From: Clostridia bacterium
GTDB lineage: Bacteria > Bacillota > Clostridia > Oscillospirales > CAG-272
DNA length: 9,197 nucleotides
NCBI GenBank assembly: GCA_900770145.1
Contig: CAAGJL010000272.1
Location: forward strand, 1 to 9,197
Direction: 5' to 3'
The translations under genes were made by a program, and so were the position numbers. How positions within the stretch are numbered: the first letter of the stretch is position 1; every line of letters begins with the position of its first letter. Below are positions 1-4,874 of the stretch, piece by piece. The notes beneath the pieces were generated by a model. The model did no database searches, was not told the origin of the DNA, and saw only the letters and a list, made by a program, of their open reading frames with translations.

Positions 1-33
1 AAAGAAACGCGCCGCGCGGCGCGTTTCTTTTTG
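1..33. terminator. Bidirectional intrinsic terminator (30-nt perfect palindrome)
   Basis: Positions 1-15 and 16-30 are exact reverse complements. In RNA this gives a stem of about 13 bp with a GCGC loop, GC-rich in the middle and A/T-rich at its ends, so a U-run follows on either strand (TTTCTTTTT on plus). It would end transcripts of a plus-strand gene lying left of the window and of the minus-strand membrane protein gene that stops at 74. Confidence 0.85.
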
Positions 34-73
34 CTCTGCACCCCCCGCTGAAATCACGGGAATACAGAAATCT

Positions 74-328
74 TTATTTTCCTTTTTTGGTGACCAGCTC
101 CGCAAGATACATCCCGGCGGTCAGCAGTGCCAGCGCCGCAATCGGGTATTCCATCATTCCGCCGTAATACGCCGCTGCCCCGGCGGAAAGCTCCTTTTGC
201 GCAGAAAGCTCGGCAATCACTCCGAAAAGGCAAAGAAGAATCAAAGGGAAACAGAGCGAAAAGATTCTGTTTGCGGGAGTAAGTTTGGTTTTCTTATGTA
301 TAATTTTTCTGCTTTGTTTCATATGCAT
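74..328 (-). CDS. Small two-helix membrane protein, hypothetical
   Basis: I do not recognise the family. The protein is 84 residues from the ATG at 328. It has a basic N-terminus (residues 4-21), a hydrophobic helix at about 22-40, a short loop rich in Ala, Gly and Tyr (41-60), a second helix at about 61-78 and a basic tail KKGK. By the positive-inside rule both ends should be cytoplasmic. The frame stays open upstream to 454, but a good promoter (-10 at 386-381, start near 374) lies inside that extension, and the extension is AT-rich and low in complexity, so a start at 328 or 322 is preferred. No strong ribosome binding site is visible; only a weak AAGAA precedes 328. The distal part (74-290) has the GC content of the other genes, while the first codons are AT-rich. 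It is transcribed alone and ends at the terminator at 1-33. Confidence 0.55.
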   Translation of the reverse strand: MHMKQSRKIIHKKTKLTPANRIFSLCFPLILLCLFGVIAELSAQKELSAGAAAYYGGMMEYPIAALALLTAGMYLAELVTKKGK

Positions 329-380
329 AAAAATATTCTTTTTTGGAATAAAATCCTTTCTTTCTTTGACTTTCAAAAAT

Positions 381-409
381 ATTATACATCTTATAAAAAA
401 GAAATTCAA
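381..409 (-). promoter_or_regulatory. Sigma-A-like promoter for the small membrane protein gene
   Basis: On the minus strand, TTGAAT (409-404) is followed after 17 bp by a consensus TATAAT (386-381). The predicted transcription start near 374 gives a leader of about 45 nt to the ATG at 328. This argues against the longer open frame that begins upstream at 454. Confidence 0.65.
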
Positions 410-603
410 TATAAAATTTATTCCAACGTTGATAAACAAATGATTTCGCAACAATAATGAAAAGATAAAAGTTTAATTTTCTGTAAATAACATACATTTA
501 ATGAAAAATTATGCAACCTTAGCTTTTTGTATTTTTTACGGACCATTCGCTGATATGAACATTTTTGGCAATCTGTACAAAAATCAGAGAGTATGACAAA
601 ATA

Positions 604-620
604 TTTCCAAAATGTGGAAA
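604..620. promoter_or_regulatory. Inverted repeat over the -35 position, possible operator
   Basis: TTTCCA (604-609) and TGGAAA (615-620) form perfect 6-bp arms around a 5-nt centre. The expected -35 hexamer of the promoter with its -10 at 634-639 would fall at 611-616, inside this repeat, and no -35 match is present there. The position fits a regulator site, either repressor or activator, but short arms can arise by chance in AT-rich DNA. Confidence 0.35.
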
Positions 621-630
621 ATTTTGCCTG

Positions 631-639
631 TGGTATAAT
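631..639 (+). promoter_or_regulatory. Extended -10 promoter for the gene at 715
   Basis: TGG followed directly by TATAAT (634-639) is a consensus extended -10 element. No recognisable -35 lies 16-18 bp upstream. The predicted start near 646 gives a leader of about 69 nt to the ATG at 715. Confidence 0.65.
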
Positions 640-714
640 AGTCATGTCGATTTTGTGAATGGCGGGTTATGAACCTGTCTCAATTTAAGAAATCAGCAGA
701 AAGGACAAGTCAAA

Positions 715-990
715 ATGAAAGCTTCAAGTGGCATTACCGCGCGACAAAAAGAAAGAAACCTGATCAAAGAGGACGTACAGACAATCATCGGAAAGCAGGT
801 TTTTTACCGCTTGTATGAATACCGCGACGCCGACCTTCGGTATGAAATGGAAATAGAACTGACAGGGGAGCGCGAAAACGCATCGCTCGGCAGTGATCTT
901 ACCCGCGCGACGGACATCTACAAAGCGCTTTTTCTCGGCGAAGTAACGCCATGTACTCTGAAGAATATTATCGAGGACTGCTTCAACTGA
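715..990 (+). CDS. Small conserved hypothetical protein, DUF6514-like
   Basis: The protein has 91 residues and is probably cytoplasmic, with no signal peptide or membrane helix. A charged N-terminus (1-25) leads into a Tyr-rich beta-like segment (FYRLYEYRDADLRYEMEIEL, residues 30-49). A later segment resembles helix-turn-helix-length helices (about 64-90) and ends VTPCTLKNIIEDCFN. The pattern of a Y-x-L-Y segment, a YxxEIEL strand and a closing VTPxTLxxIIEDxx matches my memory of the DUF6514 family of small clostridial proteins of unknown function; this is recall, not a search result. The start is set by AAAGGA at 700-705, 9 nt before the ATG. It appears monocistronic: an extended -10 promoter lies upstream, and a strong hairpin plus a separate nrdR promoter lie downstream. 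No function is assigned. Confidence 0.75.
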   Translation: MKASSGITARQKERNLIKEDVQTIIGKQVFYRLYEYRDADLRYEMEIELTGERENASLGSDLTRATDIYKALFLGEVTPCTLKNIIEDCFN

Positions 991-994
991 ATTG

Positions 995-1030
995 TGCGGG
1001 GCGCTGCAACGGTGTTTGCGGCGCCCCGCA
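995..1030 (+). terminator. Strong GC hairpin after the DUF6514-like gene, no U-tract
   Basis: A stem of about 15 bp (995-1009 with 1016-1030, one G-U pair) closes a 6-nt loop, starting 5 nt after the stop codon. It sits where a terminator belongs, but it is followed by AAAGTTAACC rather than a run of T. It may therefore terminate poorly, need a factor, or mainly protect the 3' end of the mRNA. Confidence 0.5.
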
Positions 1031-1050
1031 AAAGTTAACCGCGAGACCTC

Positions 1051-1079
1051 TTTACAAGCAAGGGAAAATGTGGTATAAT
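1051..1079 (+). promoter_or_regulatory. Sigma-A-type promoter of nrdR
   Basis: TTTACA (1051-1056) is followed after 17 bp by TATAAT (1074-1079), with a TGG extended -10. The predicted start near 1086 gives a leader of about 38 nt to the nrdR ATG at 1124. I see no NrdR-box-like palindrome here, so autoregulation is not suggested. Confidence 0.8.
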
Positions 1080-1109
1080 GTTTCTGTGAGAATTTGTTTT
1101 CCTTGCCCG

Positions 1110-1116
1110 AAAGGAG
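1110..1116 (+). promoter_or_regulatory. Ribosome binding site fixing the nrdR start
   Basis: AAAGGAG lies 7 nt before the ATG at 1124. It rules out the in-frame TTG at 1094, which lacks such a site and would add ten residues before the invariant MKCPxC start of the family. Confidence 0.85.
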
Positions 1117-1123
1117 TTTTGAA

Positions 1124-1591
1124 ATGAAATGCCCGAATTGCGGATATCCTGACAGTAAAGTAATTGACTCGCGCCCGGTGGAGGAGCGCAACAGCATCCG
1201 CCGCCGCCGTGAGTGCCTTGCCTGTCAGAAGCGGTTTACCACCTTTGAGGTGATTGAGTCGGTTCAGATTTTGGTGCTGAAAAAGGACGGAACCAGAGAA
1301 CTGTTTGATCGCTCCAAAATGCTTTCCGGCATTTTGAAAGCCTGTGAAAAGCGCCCTGTCAACGGGGAGGAGATCGCCGCCGAAATCGAGTCGGAATTGC
1401 AGAACGCCTTGGTGCAGGAAGTTACTTCTCGGCAGATCGGCGAGATGATTATGGAAAAACTCAAGGAGCGGGACGACGTGGCATACGTCCGCTTTGCGTC
1501 GGTCTATCGGGAGTTTCGGGATCTCGACACGTTTCTGGCGGAATTGCGCGAACTCAAAAAAATCAACAAAAAGAAGAACAACAAAACATAA
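1124..1591 (+). CDS. nrdR: Transcriptional repressor NrdR
   Basis: NrdR is a cytoplasmic ATP/dATP-sensing repressor that binds NrdR boxes upstream of ribonucleotide reductase genes. The product has 155 residues, the usual family length. The N-terminal zinc ribbon is complete (C3, C6, C31, C34, as CPNC and CLAC), with the basic DNA-binding stretch RRRRE between the pairs. The ATP-cone domain runs from about residue 48 to 138, including KKDGTRELFDRSK and the near-invariant YVRFASVYREF (121-131). The last 12 residues are Lys/Asn-rich. The gene has its own promoter and ends in a terminator shared with the convergent eno gene. No ribonucleotide reductase gene is in the window, so its targets lie elsewhere. 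Identification is secure from the sequence alone. Confidence 0.97.
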   Translation: MKCPNCGYPDSKVIDSRPVEERNSIRRRRECLACQKRFTTFEVIESVQILVLKKDGTRELFDRSKMLSGILKACEKRPVNGEEIAAEIESELQNALVQEVTSRQIGEMIMEKLKERDDVAYVRFASVYREFRDLDTFLAELRELKKINKKKNNKT

Positions 1592-1594
1592 AGC

Positions 1595-1627
1595 AAACCC
1601 GCGGCGCAAAAAACGCCGCGGGTTTTT
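1595..1627. terminator. Shared bidirectional terminator of nrdR and eno
   Basis: Arms 1595-1606 and 1614-1625 form a 12-bp stem, GC-rich at its core, around an A-rich 7-nt loop. TTTTT (1623-1627) follows on plus; on minus the stem ends in TTT. It starts 4 nt after the nrdR stop, and on the minus strand it begins directly after the eno stop codon (1629-1627), so one hairpin serves both convergent genes. Confidence 0.92.
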
Positions 1628-2919
1628 CAGATTTTGGTCGGCGGGGTCATCGGAAAAGCGTAGATACTGCCACCGGTCTTCCCCTGAACCGCCCCCTCGA
1701 TACGAAGCAGGCGATTGTATTTTGCCACGCGCTCCCCGCGGCAGGGCGCCCCGGATTTGATAAACGGCGCGTTGGTGCCCACGGCAAGGTCGGCAATGGA
1801 GGTGTCCTCCGTCTCCCCGGAGCGGTGGGAGAGAATATAACGGTATCCCGCGTTTTTCGCGGTACGGATGACCTGCAATGTCTCGGAAAGGGTGCCGATC
1901 TGATTGGGCTTGATGAGGATGGCGTTTGCCTGTTTGCCGGTGATTCCGGAGAGCAGACGCGCCTCGTTGGTGACAAACAGGTCATCCCCCACCAGCATTA
2001 CGTTTTTTCCGAGGGTCTCGGTCATTTCGCGCCAGCCGGCGTAATCCTCCTCACCCAGTCCGTCCTCAATCGAGAGAATAGGGTAGCGTTCGCAAAGGCG
2101 ACGGTAATAGGCGATCAGTTCTGCCGCGGAATACCGGATTTTGCGTTTGGGTAGGAGGTAAACACTGCCGTTCCCCCACTCGCTGGAAGCAATATCCAGG
2201 GCGATTTTCACGCGCCCGTCAAAGCCCGCTTCATGAATGCTTTCCGCAATCAGATCCAGTGCCGCCTCGTCACTGTCAAGATCCGGCGCGTATCCGCCCT
2301 CATCGCCAACGGTGGTGGCAAGCGCCTTCCGGCGGAGAATATCCCCCAATACGTGATAGATTTCAGCGCCCCAACGAAGCCCCTCGGCAAAACTGCCGGC
2401 GCCAACGGGAACAATCATAAACTCCTGCACGTCCAGGTTATTGGCGGCGTGCGCGCCGCCGTTGAGAATGTTCATCATCGGCACGGGCAACCGCACGGCG
2501 GAGACTCCGCCGATATAGCGGTAGAGCGGCTGGTGATAAAATGCCGCCGCCGCGCGTGCCACCGCAAGGGAGACGGCAAGCGTGGCGTTGGCGCCAAGGC
2601 GTGTTTTGTTCGGCGTGCCGTCCAGGTTTAAGAGCAATCGGTCAATCTCGCTCTGATCCCCGGCGTTTTTGTCAATCAGCGCGGGGGCAATCGTGCGGGA
2701 GATACTGCCCACGGCAAGCAACACCCCCTTGCCGTGATAGCGTGTTTTTTCGCCGTCGCGTTTCTCGTGTGCCTCAAATTTCCCGGTGGAAGCGCCGGAG
2801 GGGACGCTGGCTTGCCCTACGGTATCGTCCTGCAGGACGACGGTGGCTTCCACCGTGGGGTTCCCCCGGGAATCCAAAATTTCTCTGGCGGCAATTTTGC
2901 GGATGATCGGTTTACTCAT
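1627..2919 (-). CDS. eno: Enolase (phosphopyruvate hydratase)
   Basis: Enolase interconverts 2-phosphoglycerate and phosphoenolpyruvate in glycolysis and gluconeogenesis; it is a cytoplasmic Mg2+ enzyme. The product has 430 residues, the normal length. The N-terminal capping domain carries DSRGNPTVE (16-24) and the mobile loop SGASTG (41-46). All barrel residues I expect are present: E166 (in VQEF), E207 (GDEGG), metal ligands D242 (ALDIAS), E285 (SIEDG) and D312 (GDDLF), K337 (LIKPNQ), H365 (SHRSGETED) and K388 (IKSGAP). The C-terminal tail after LLRIE is slightly unusual, ending in a Pro/Thr-rich PMTPPTKI. The start is set by AGGAGG (2932-2927), 7 nt before the ATG. It stands alone, away from the gapA-pgk-tpiA-gpm cluster where it is often found. 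A terminator separates it from the HAD gene upstream, so it probably has its own promoter. Confidence 0.97.
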   Translation of the reverse strand: MSKPIIRKIAAREILDSRGNPTVEATVVLQDDTVGQASVPSGASTGKFEAHEKRDGEKTRYHGKGVLLAVGSISRTIAPALIDKNAGDQSEIDRLLLNLDGTPNKTRLGANATLAVSLAVARAAAAFYHQPLYRYIGGVSAVRLPVPMMNILNGGAHAANNLDVQEFMIVPVGAGSFAEGLRWGAEIYHVLGDILRRKALATTVGDEGGYAPDLDSDEAALDLIAESIHEAGFDGRVKIALDIASSEWGNGSVYLLPKRKIRYSAAELIAYYRRLCERYPILSIEDGLGEEDYAGWREMTETLGKNVMLVGDDLFVTNEARLLSGITGKQANAILIKPNQIGTLSETLQVIRTAKNAGYRYILSHRSGETEDTSIADLAVGTNAPFIKSGAPCRGERVAKYNRLLRIEGAVQGKTGGSIYAFPMTPPTKI

Positions 2920-2947
2920 ATCTGCTCCTCCTCGGCGTTTTTTTGTT

Positions 2948-2978
2948 AGTATCGCCGCCCGCTGTCGCGTTCATACAA
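2948..2978 (-). promoter_or_regulatory. Weak candidate promoter for eno
   Basis: On the minus strand, TTGTAT (2978-2973) and GATACT (2953-2948) are separated by 19 bp, longer than ideal. The -35 would overlap the U-tract of the upstream terminator. Some promoter is needed in this gap of about 100 bp because the upstream gene is terminated, but this match is poor. Confidence 0.25.
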
Positions 2979-3004
2979 AAAAGGAGAGCCACGCTCTCCT
3001 TTTT
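2977..3004 (-). terminator. Intrinsic terminator of the HAD phosphatase gene
   Basis: GGAGAGC (2983-2989) pairs with GCTCTCC (2993-2999) around a 3-nt loop, and flanking A and T runs lengthen the stem to about 12 bp. On the minus strand it is followed by six T's (2982-2977). It lies 12 nt after the stop codon at 3017 and separates that gene from eno. Confidence 0.88.
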
Positions 3005-3016
3005 ACTTTTTTTCAA

Positions 3017-3739
3017 TTAGTCCAGCAACGGTGCGAGATATTGCGACAATTTCCGATAATCGTCCACCTTGACAAAGTCAATGTCCGACCGGTAGACCTG
3101 CTCGTCATTACCTCCCACGCCATAGTCGTCGCCGCAATAGAGAATGTCTTTATGGGTGATGCCGTGCTCCTCACAGTAGCGATTCAGTGCATAGAGTTTG
3201 TTGTAAGGGTAGGGGGCAATGTCAAAAGAGGAGGAGCCGCCGATGAAGACCGTGCAGTTGGGGAAAGCCGCTTTGACCTCCTCGTAAAACACCTTGCGCC
3301 GGCTGCGGTCGGGGTCAAACGCCAACTTATCCTCGATTTTTGCTTTGGTGCCGATCAGAGGGAACGTGATCATGCCGGAATCGTGAAATTCCACCCCATC
3401 CCCGGCGTATTCGGTAAATCCATGCTCTTTTCTGATCCTGTCACACACGGCAACGGTACGGGCGCGATCCACTTCCACGTGCGCGTTTTCCAGAATTTCG
3501 GGCATTTTGGTTTCGGGATTGTAGCGGGAGACCTGCATCCCGTAGTTGCCGATAATGTCAATCGGATATTCGTTCATCTGCCCGAAAATGCGCATGCATG
3601 CCCCGGCACCGATCATCAGCAGATGATATTTTTTGCGCAGATTGTCCAACACCGCCTTGTTTTCCTCACCCAATTTGGTGCGGTGCTGCGTCAGCGTGCC
3701 ATCCAGGTCAAATGCAATCAGTTTATAGTCCGTTCTCAT
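3017..3739 (-). CDS. HAD-superfamily (IIB) phosphatase, phosphomannomutase-like
   Basis: The product has 240 residues. HAD motif I is intact (FDLDGTLT, D11 and D13), as is the acidic motif near the C-terminus (GDDYGVGGND, 203-212), which has the GGND ending typical of eukaryotic-type phosphomannomutases (GDKTxPGGND). The cap also resembles that family: HDSGMITFPLIG (119-130) and IGGSSSFDIAPYPYNK (166-181) align with GMLNxSPIGR and IGGxxSFDVFPxGWDK. Two points differ. The Arg after SPIG, a substrate contact in phosphomannomutase, reads Thr (131), and the motif II Ser/Thr position reads Gly/Ala (GAGA, 44-47). The substrate may therefore not be mannose phosphate, and I assign no symbol. A start at 3739 is chosen because GGAGGT lies 7 nt upstream; an in-frame ATG at 3766 has no such site and lies close to the promoter. 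Own promoter and terminator; probably monocistronic and cytoplasmic. Confidence 0.85.
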   Translation of the reverse strand: MRTDYKLIAFDLDGTLTQHRTKLGEENKAVLDNLRKKYHLLMIGAGACMRIFGQMNEYPIDIIGNYGMQVSRYNPETKMPEILENAHVEVDRARTVAVCDRIRKEHGFTEYAGDGVEFHDSGMITFPLIGTKAKIEDKLAFDPDRSRRKVFYEEVKAAFPNCTVFIGGSSSFDIAPYPYNKLYALNRYCEEHGITHKDILYCGDDYGVGGNDEQVYRSDIDFVKVDDYRKLSQYLAPLLD

Positions 3740-3746
3740 CAAGATT

Positions 3747-3752
3747 ACCTCC
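3747..3752 (-). promoter_or_regulatory. Ribosome binding site fixing the HAD phosphatase start
   Basis: GGAGGT on the minus strand lies 7 nt before the ATG at 3739, favouring this start over the upstream in-frame ATG at 3766. Confidence 0.85.
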
Positions 3753-3768
3753 GTATGAAATCGCAATC

Positions 3769-3797
3769 AGTATAGCATAAGATCCGTCAAAAAGCAA
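3769..3797 (-). promoter_or_regulatory. Promoter of the HAD phosphatase gene
   Basis: On the minus strand, TTGCTT (3797-3792) is followed after 17 bp by TATACT (3774-3769), with an extended -10 TGC. The transcription start should fall near 3762, about 23 nt before the ATG at 3739 and already inside the longer open frame that starts at 3766. Confidence 0.65.
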
Positions 3798-3835
3798 GCA
3801 GAAAAGGAAATTTTCGGCGAAAATCCGCGGGGGGC

Positions 3836-3864
3836 TATACAACGCGCGCAAAATATGTTATAAT
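3836..3864 (+). promoter_or_regulatory. Promoter of the rlmB operon
   Basis: TATACA (3836-3841, four of six matches to TTGACA) is followed after 17 bp by TATAAT (3859-3864) with an extended TGT. A second TATAAT abuts it at 3865-3870, so two start sites 6 bp apart are possible. The leader to the ATG at 3898 would be about 22-28 nt. It diverges from the HAD phosphatase promoter about 40 bp away. Confidence 0.65.
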
Positions 3865-3897
3865 TATAATAATTATGGATTCTGTAAAGGAGTACTT

Positions 3898-4839
3898 ATG
3901 GCATACAGTGAAGAGAAACCCGGCAAAAAAACGTTTGCCGGAACCCGGCATGGCGGCGCATATCCGAAAAAAAGCGGCGCGGGGAACTACAAGTCCGCAC
4001 GTGCCGCAAACGGCGGTCGCCCTGACCGCGGGGATAACGCCCGCCAAACCCCGCGTGACCCGCAAGCGGCAACGGACGCGGCGGATACGGAGCGCGTAGG
4101 CAACGGCGCGGTCATCGGTCGCAACGCCGTGCGCGAGCTGCTTCGCTCCGGGCGCCCGGTGGACAAACTGCTGGTGCAGAGCGGAGAGCGCGAGGGGGCG
4201 CTCGTCCCGATTGTGGGGGCGGCGATCGCACGGGGAATCCCCGTTGTGGAGACCGAACGCCGCAAATTGGACGCAATCTCCGGTTTCGCCCCCCATCAAG
4301 GTGTAATCGCCATGGCGGCGGAAAAGGAATACTGCGAGGTGGAAGACATTCTTGCCATCGCGCGGGAACGCGGCGAAAAACCGCTGATCGTGATTGCAGA
4401 CGGCATTTGCGACCCATACAATCTCGGCGCGATTATCCGCTGTGCGGAGGGGTGCGGCGCGCACGGGCTGATTCTGCCCAAGCGCCATGCCGCAGGGCTT
4501 TCTCCTCTTGTGACCAAATCGTCCGCCGGGGCAATCGAGCACCTTGCCGTTGCCAAGGTTTCCAACATCTCCGCTACTATTGAGGAACTGAAAAAAGCGG
4601 GTGTGTGGATTTATGCCGCGGAGGCGGGCGGCGATAACTTCTATGACGTGGATATGAGCGTTCCCGCCGCGATTGTGATGGGCAGCGAGGGGGACGGCGT
4701 GTCGGAACTGGTGCGCCGCCACTGCGATTATGTGGTGTCCATCCCGATGTACGGCAAGGTCAACTCGTTCAACGTTTCCACGGCAGCGGCGGTGCTTCTC
4801 TGTGAGGCGGCACGCCAACAGCGCACGCCGAAGAACTGA
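3898..4839 (+). CDS. rlmB: TrmH/SpoU-family 23S rRNA 2'-O-methyltransferase (RlmB-type)
   Basis: RlmB-type enzymes use S-adenosylmethionine to 2'-O-methylate a guanosine in 23S rRNA (G2251 in E. coli). The product has 313 residues. Residues 1-68 form a basic, Gly/Arg/Lys-rich, probably disordered extension that could help RNA binding. The SpoU substrate-binding domain follows (VIGRNAVRELL at 72 to about 145, with HQGVIA at 133-138). The SPOUT knot domain then carries all three motifs: DPYNLGAIIR (172-181), IVMGSEGDGVS (259-269) and SIPMYGKVNSFNVSTAAAV (281-299). AAAGGAG ends 5 nt before the ATG. It is the first gene of a plus-strand operon, 35 bp before the next gene. The family fit is very secure; RlmB rather than another TrmH-like specificity is the likeliest reading from the two-domain layout. 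Confidence 0.92.
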   Translation: MAYSEEKPGKKTFAGTRHGGAYPKKSGAGNYKSARAANGGRPDRGDNARQTPRDPQAATDAADTERVGNGAVIGRNAVRELLRSGRPVDKLLVQSGEREGALVPIVGAAIARGIPVVETERRKLDAISGFAPHQGVIAMAAEKEYCEVEDILAIARERGEKPLIVIADGICDPYNLGAIIRCAEGCGAHGLILPKRHAAGLSPLVTKSSAGAIEHLAVAKVSNISATIEELKKAGVWIYAAEAGGDNFYDVDMSVPAAIVMGSEGDGVSELVRRHCDYVVSIPMYGKVNSFNVSTAAAVLLCEAARQQRTPKN

Positions 4840-4874
4840 TTTTCCGCAAATGACGAAAGAAAGGAGGGGATCCC

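Larger units (their letters stand above)
329..714. other. AT-rich divergent intergenic region
   Basis: This stretch of about 390 bases is far richer in A/T than the flanking genes. I find no convincing gene in it; its open frames are AT-rich, unsupported by ribosome binding sites, and overlap each other. It holds a minus-strand promoter (381-409) for the small membrane protein, and an inverted repeat (604-620) plus an extended -10 promoter (631-639) for the gene at 715. I see no riboswitch that I can name in the approximately 70-nt leader of the plus-strand gene. Confidence 0.7.

Noticed and set aside
197..457. Plus-strand open frame of 86 codons
   Set aside because: It lies opposite the small membrane protein and its promoter region, is AT-rich and low in complexity, and has no ribosome binding site.
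611..620. DnaA-box-like TTTTCCACA on the minus strand
   Set aside because: A single site with one mismatch to TTATNCACA, no cluster and no dnaA or dnaN nearby; better explained as part of the inverted repeat at the promoter.
643..650. Partial Spo0A-box-like TGTCGAT near the start of the DUF6514-like transcript
   Set aside because: It mismatches the consensus (TGTCGAA) and is a lone short site; not enough to claim sporulation control.
1040..1123. NrdR box upstream of nrdR (possible autoregulation)
   Set aside because: I looked for an ACAC-AT-rich-GTGT palindrome around the promoter and found none.
2786..3775. Long plus-strand open frame (329 codons) across eno and the HAD gene
   Set aside because: It is antisense to two secure genes and crosses their intergenic terminator; GC-rich codon use creates such shadows.
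3835..4818. Long minus-strand open frame opposite rlmB
   Set aside because: It is antisense to a securely identified methyltransferase, has no family resemblance, and its composition is that of a reverse-strand shadow.
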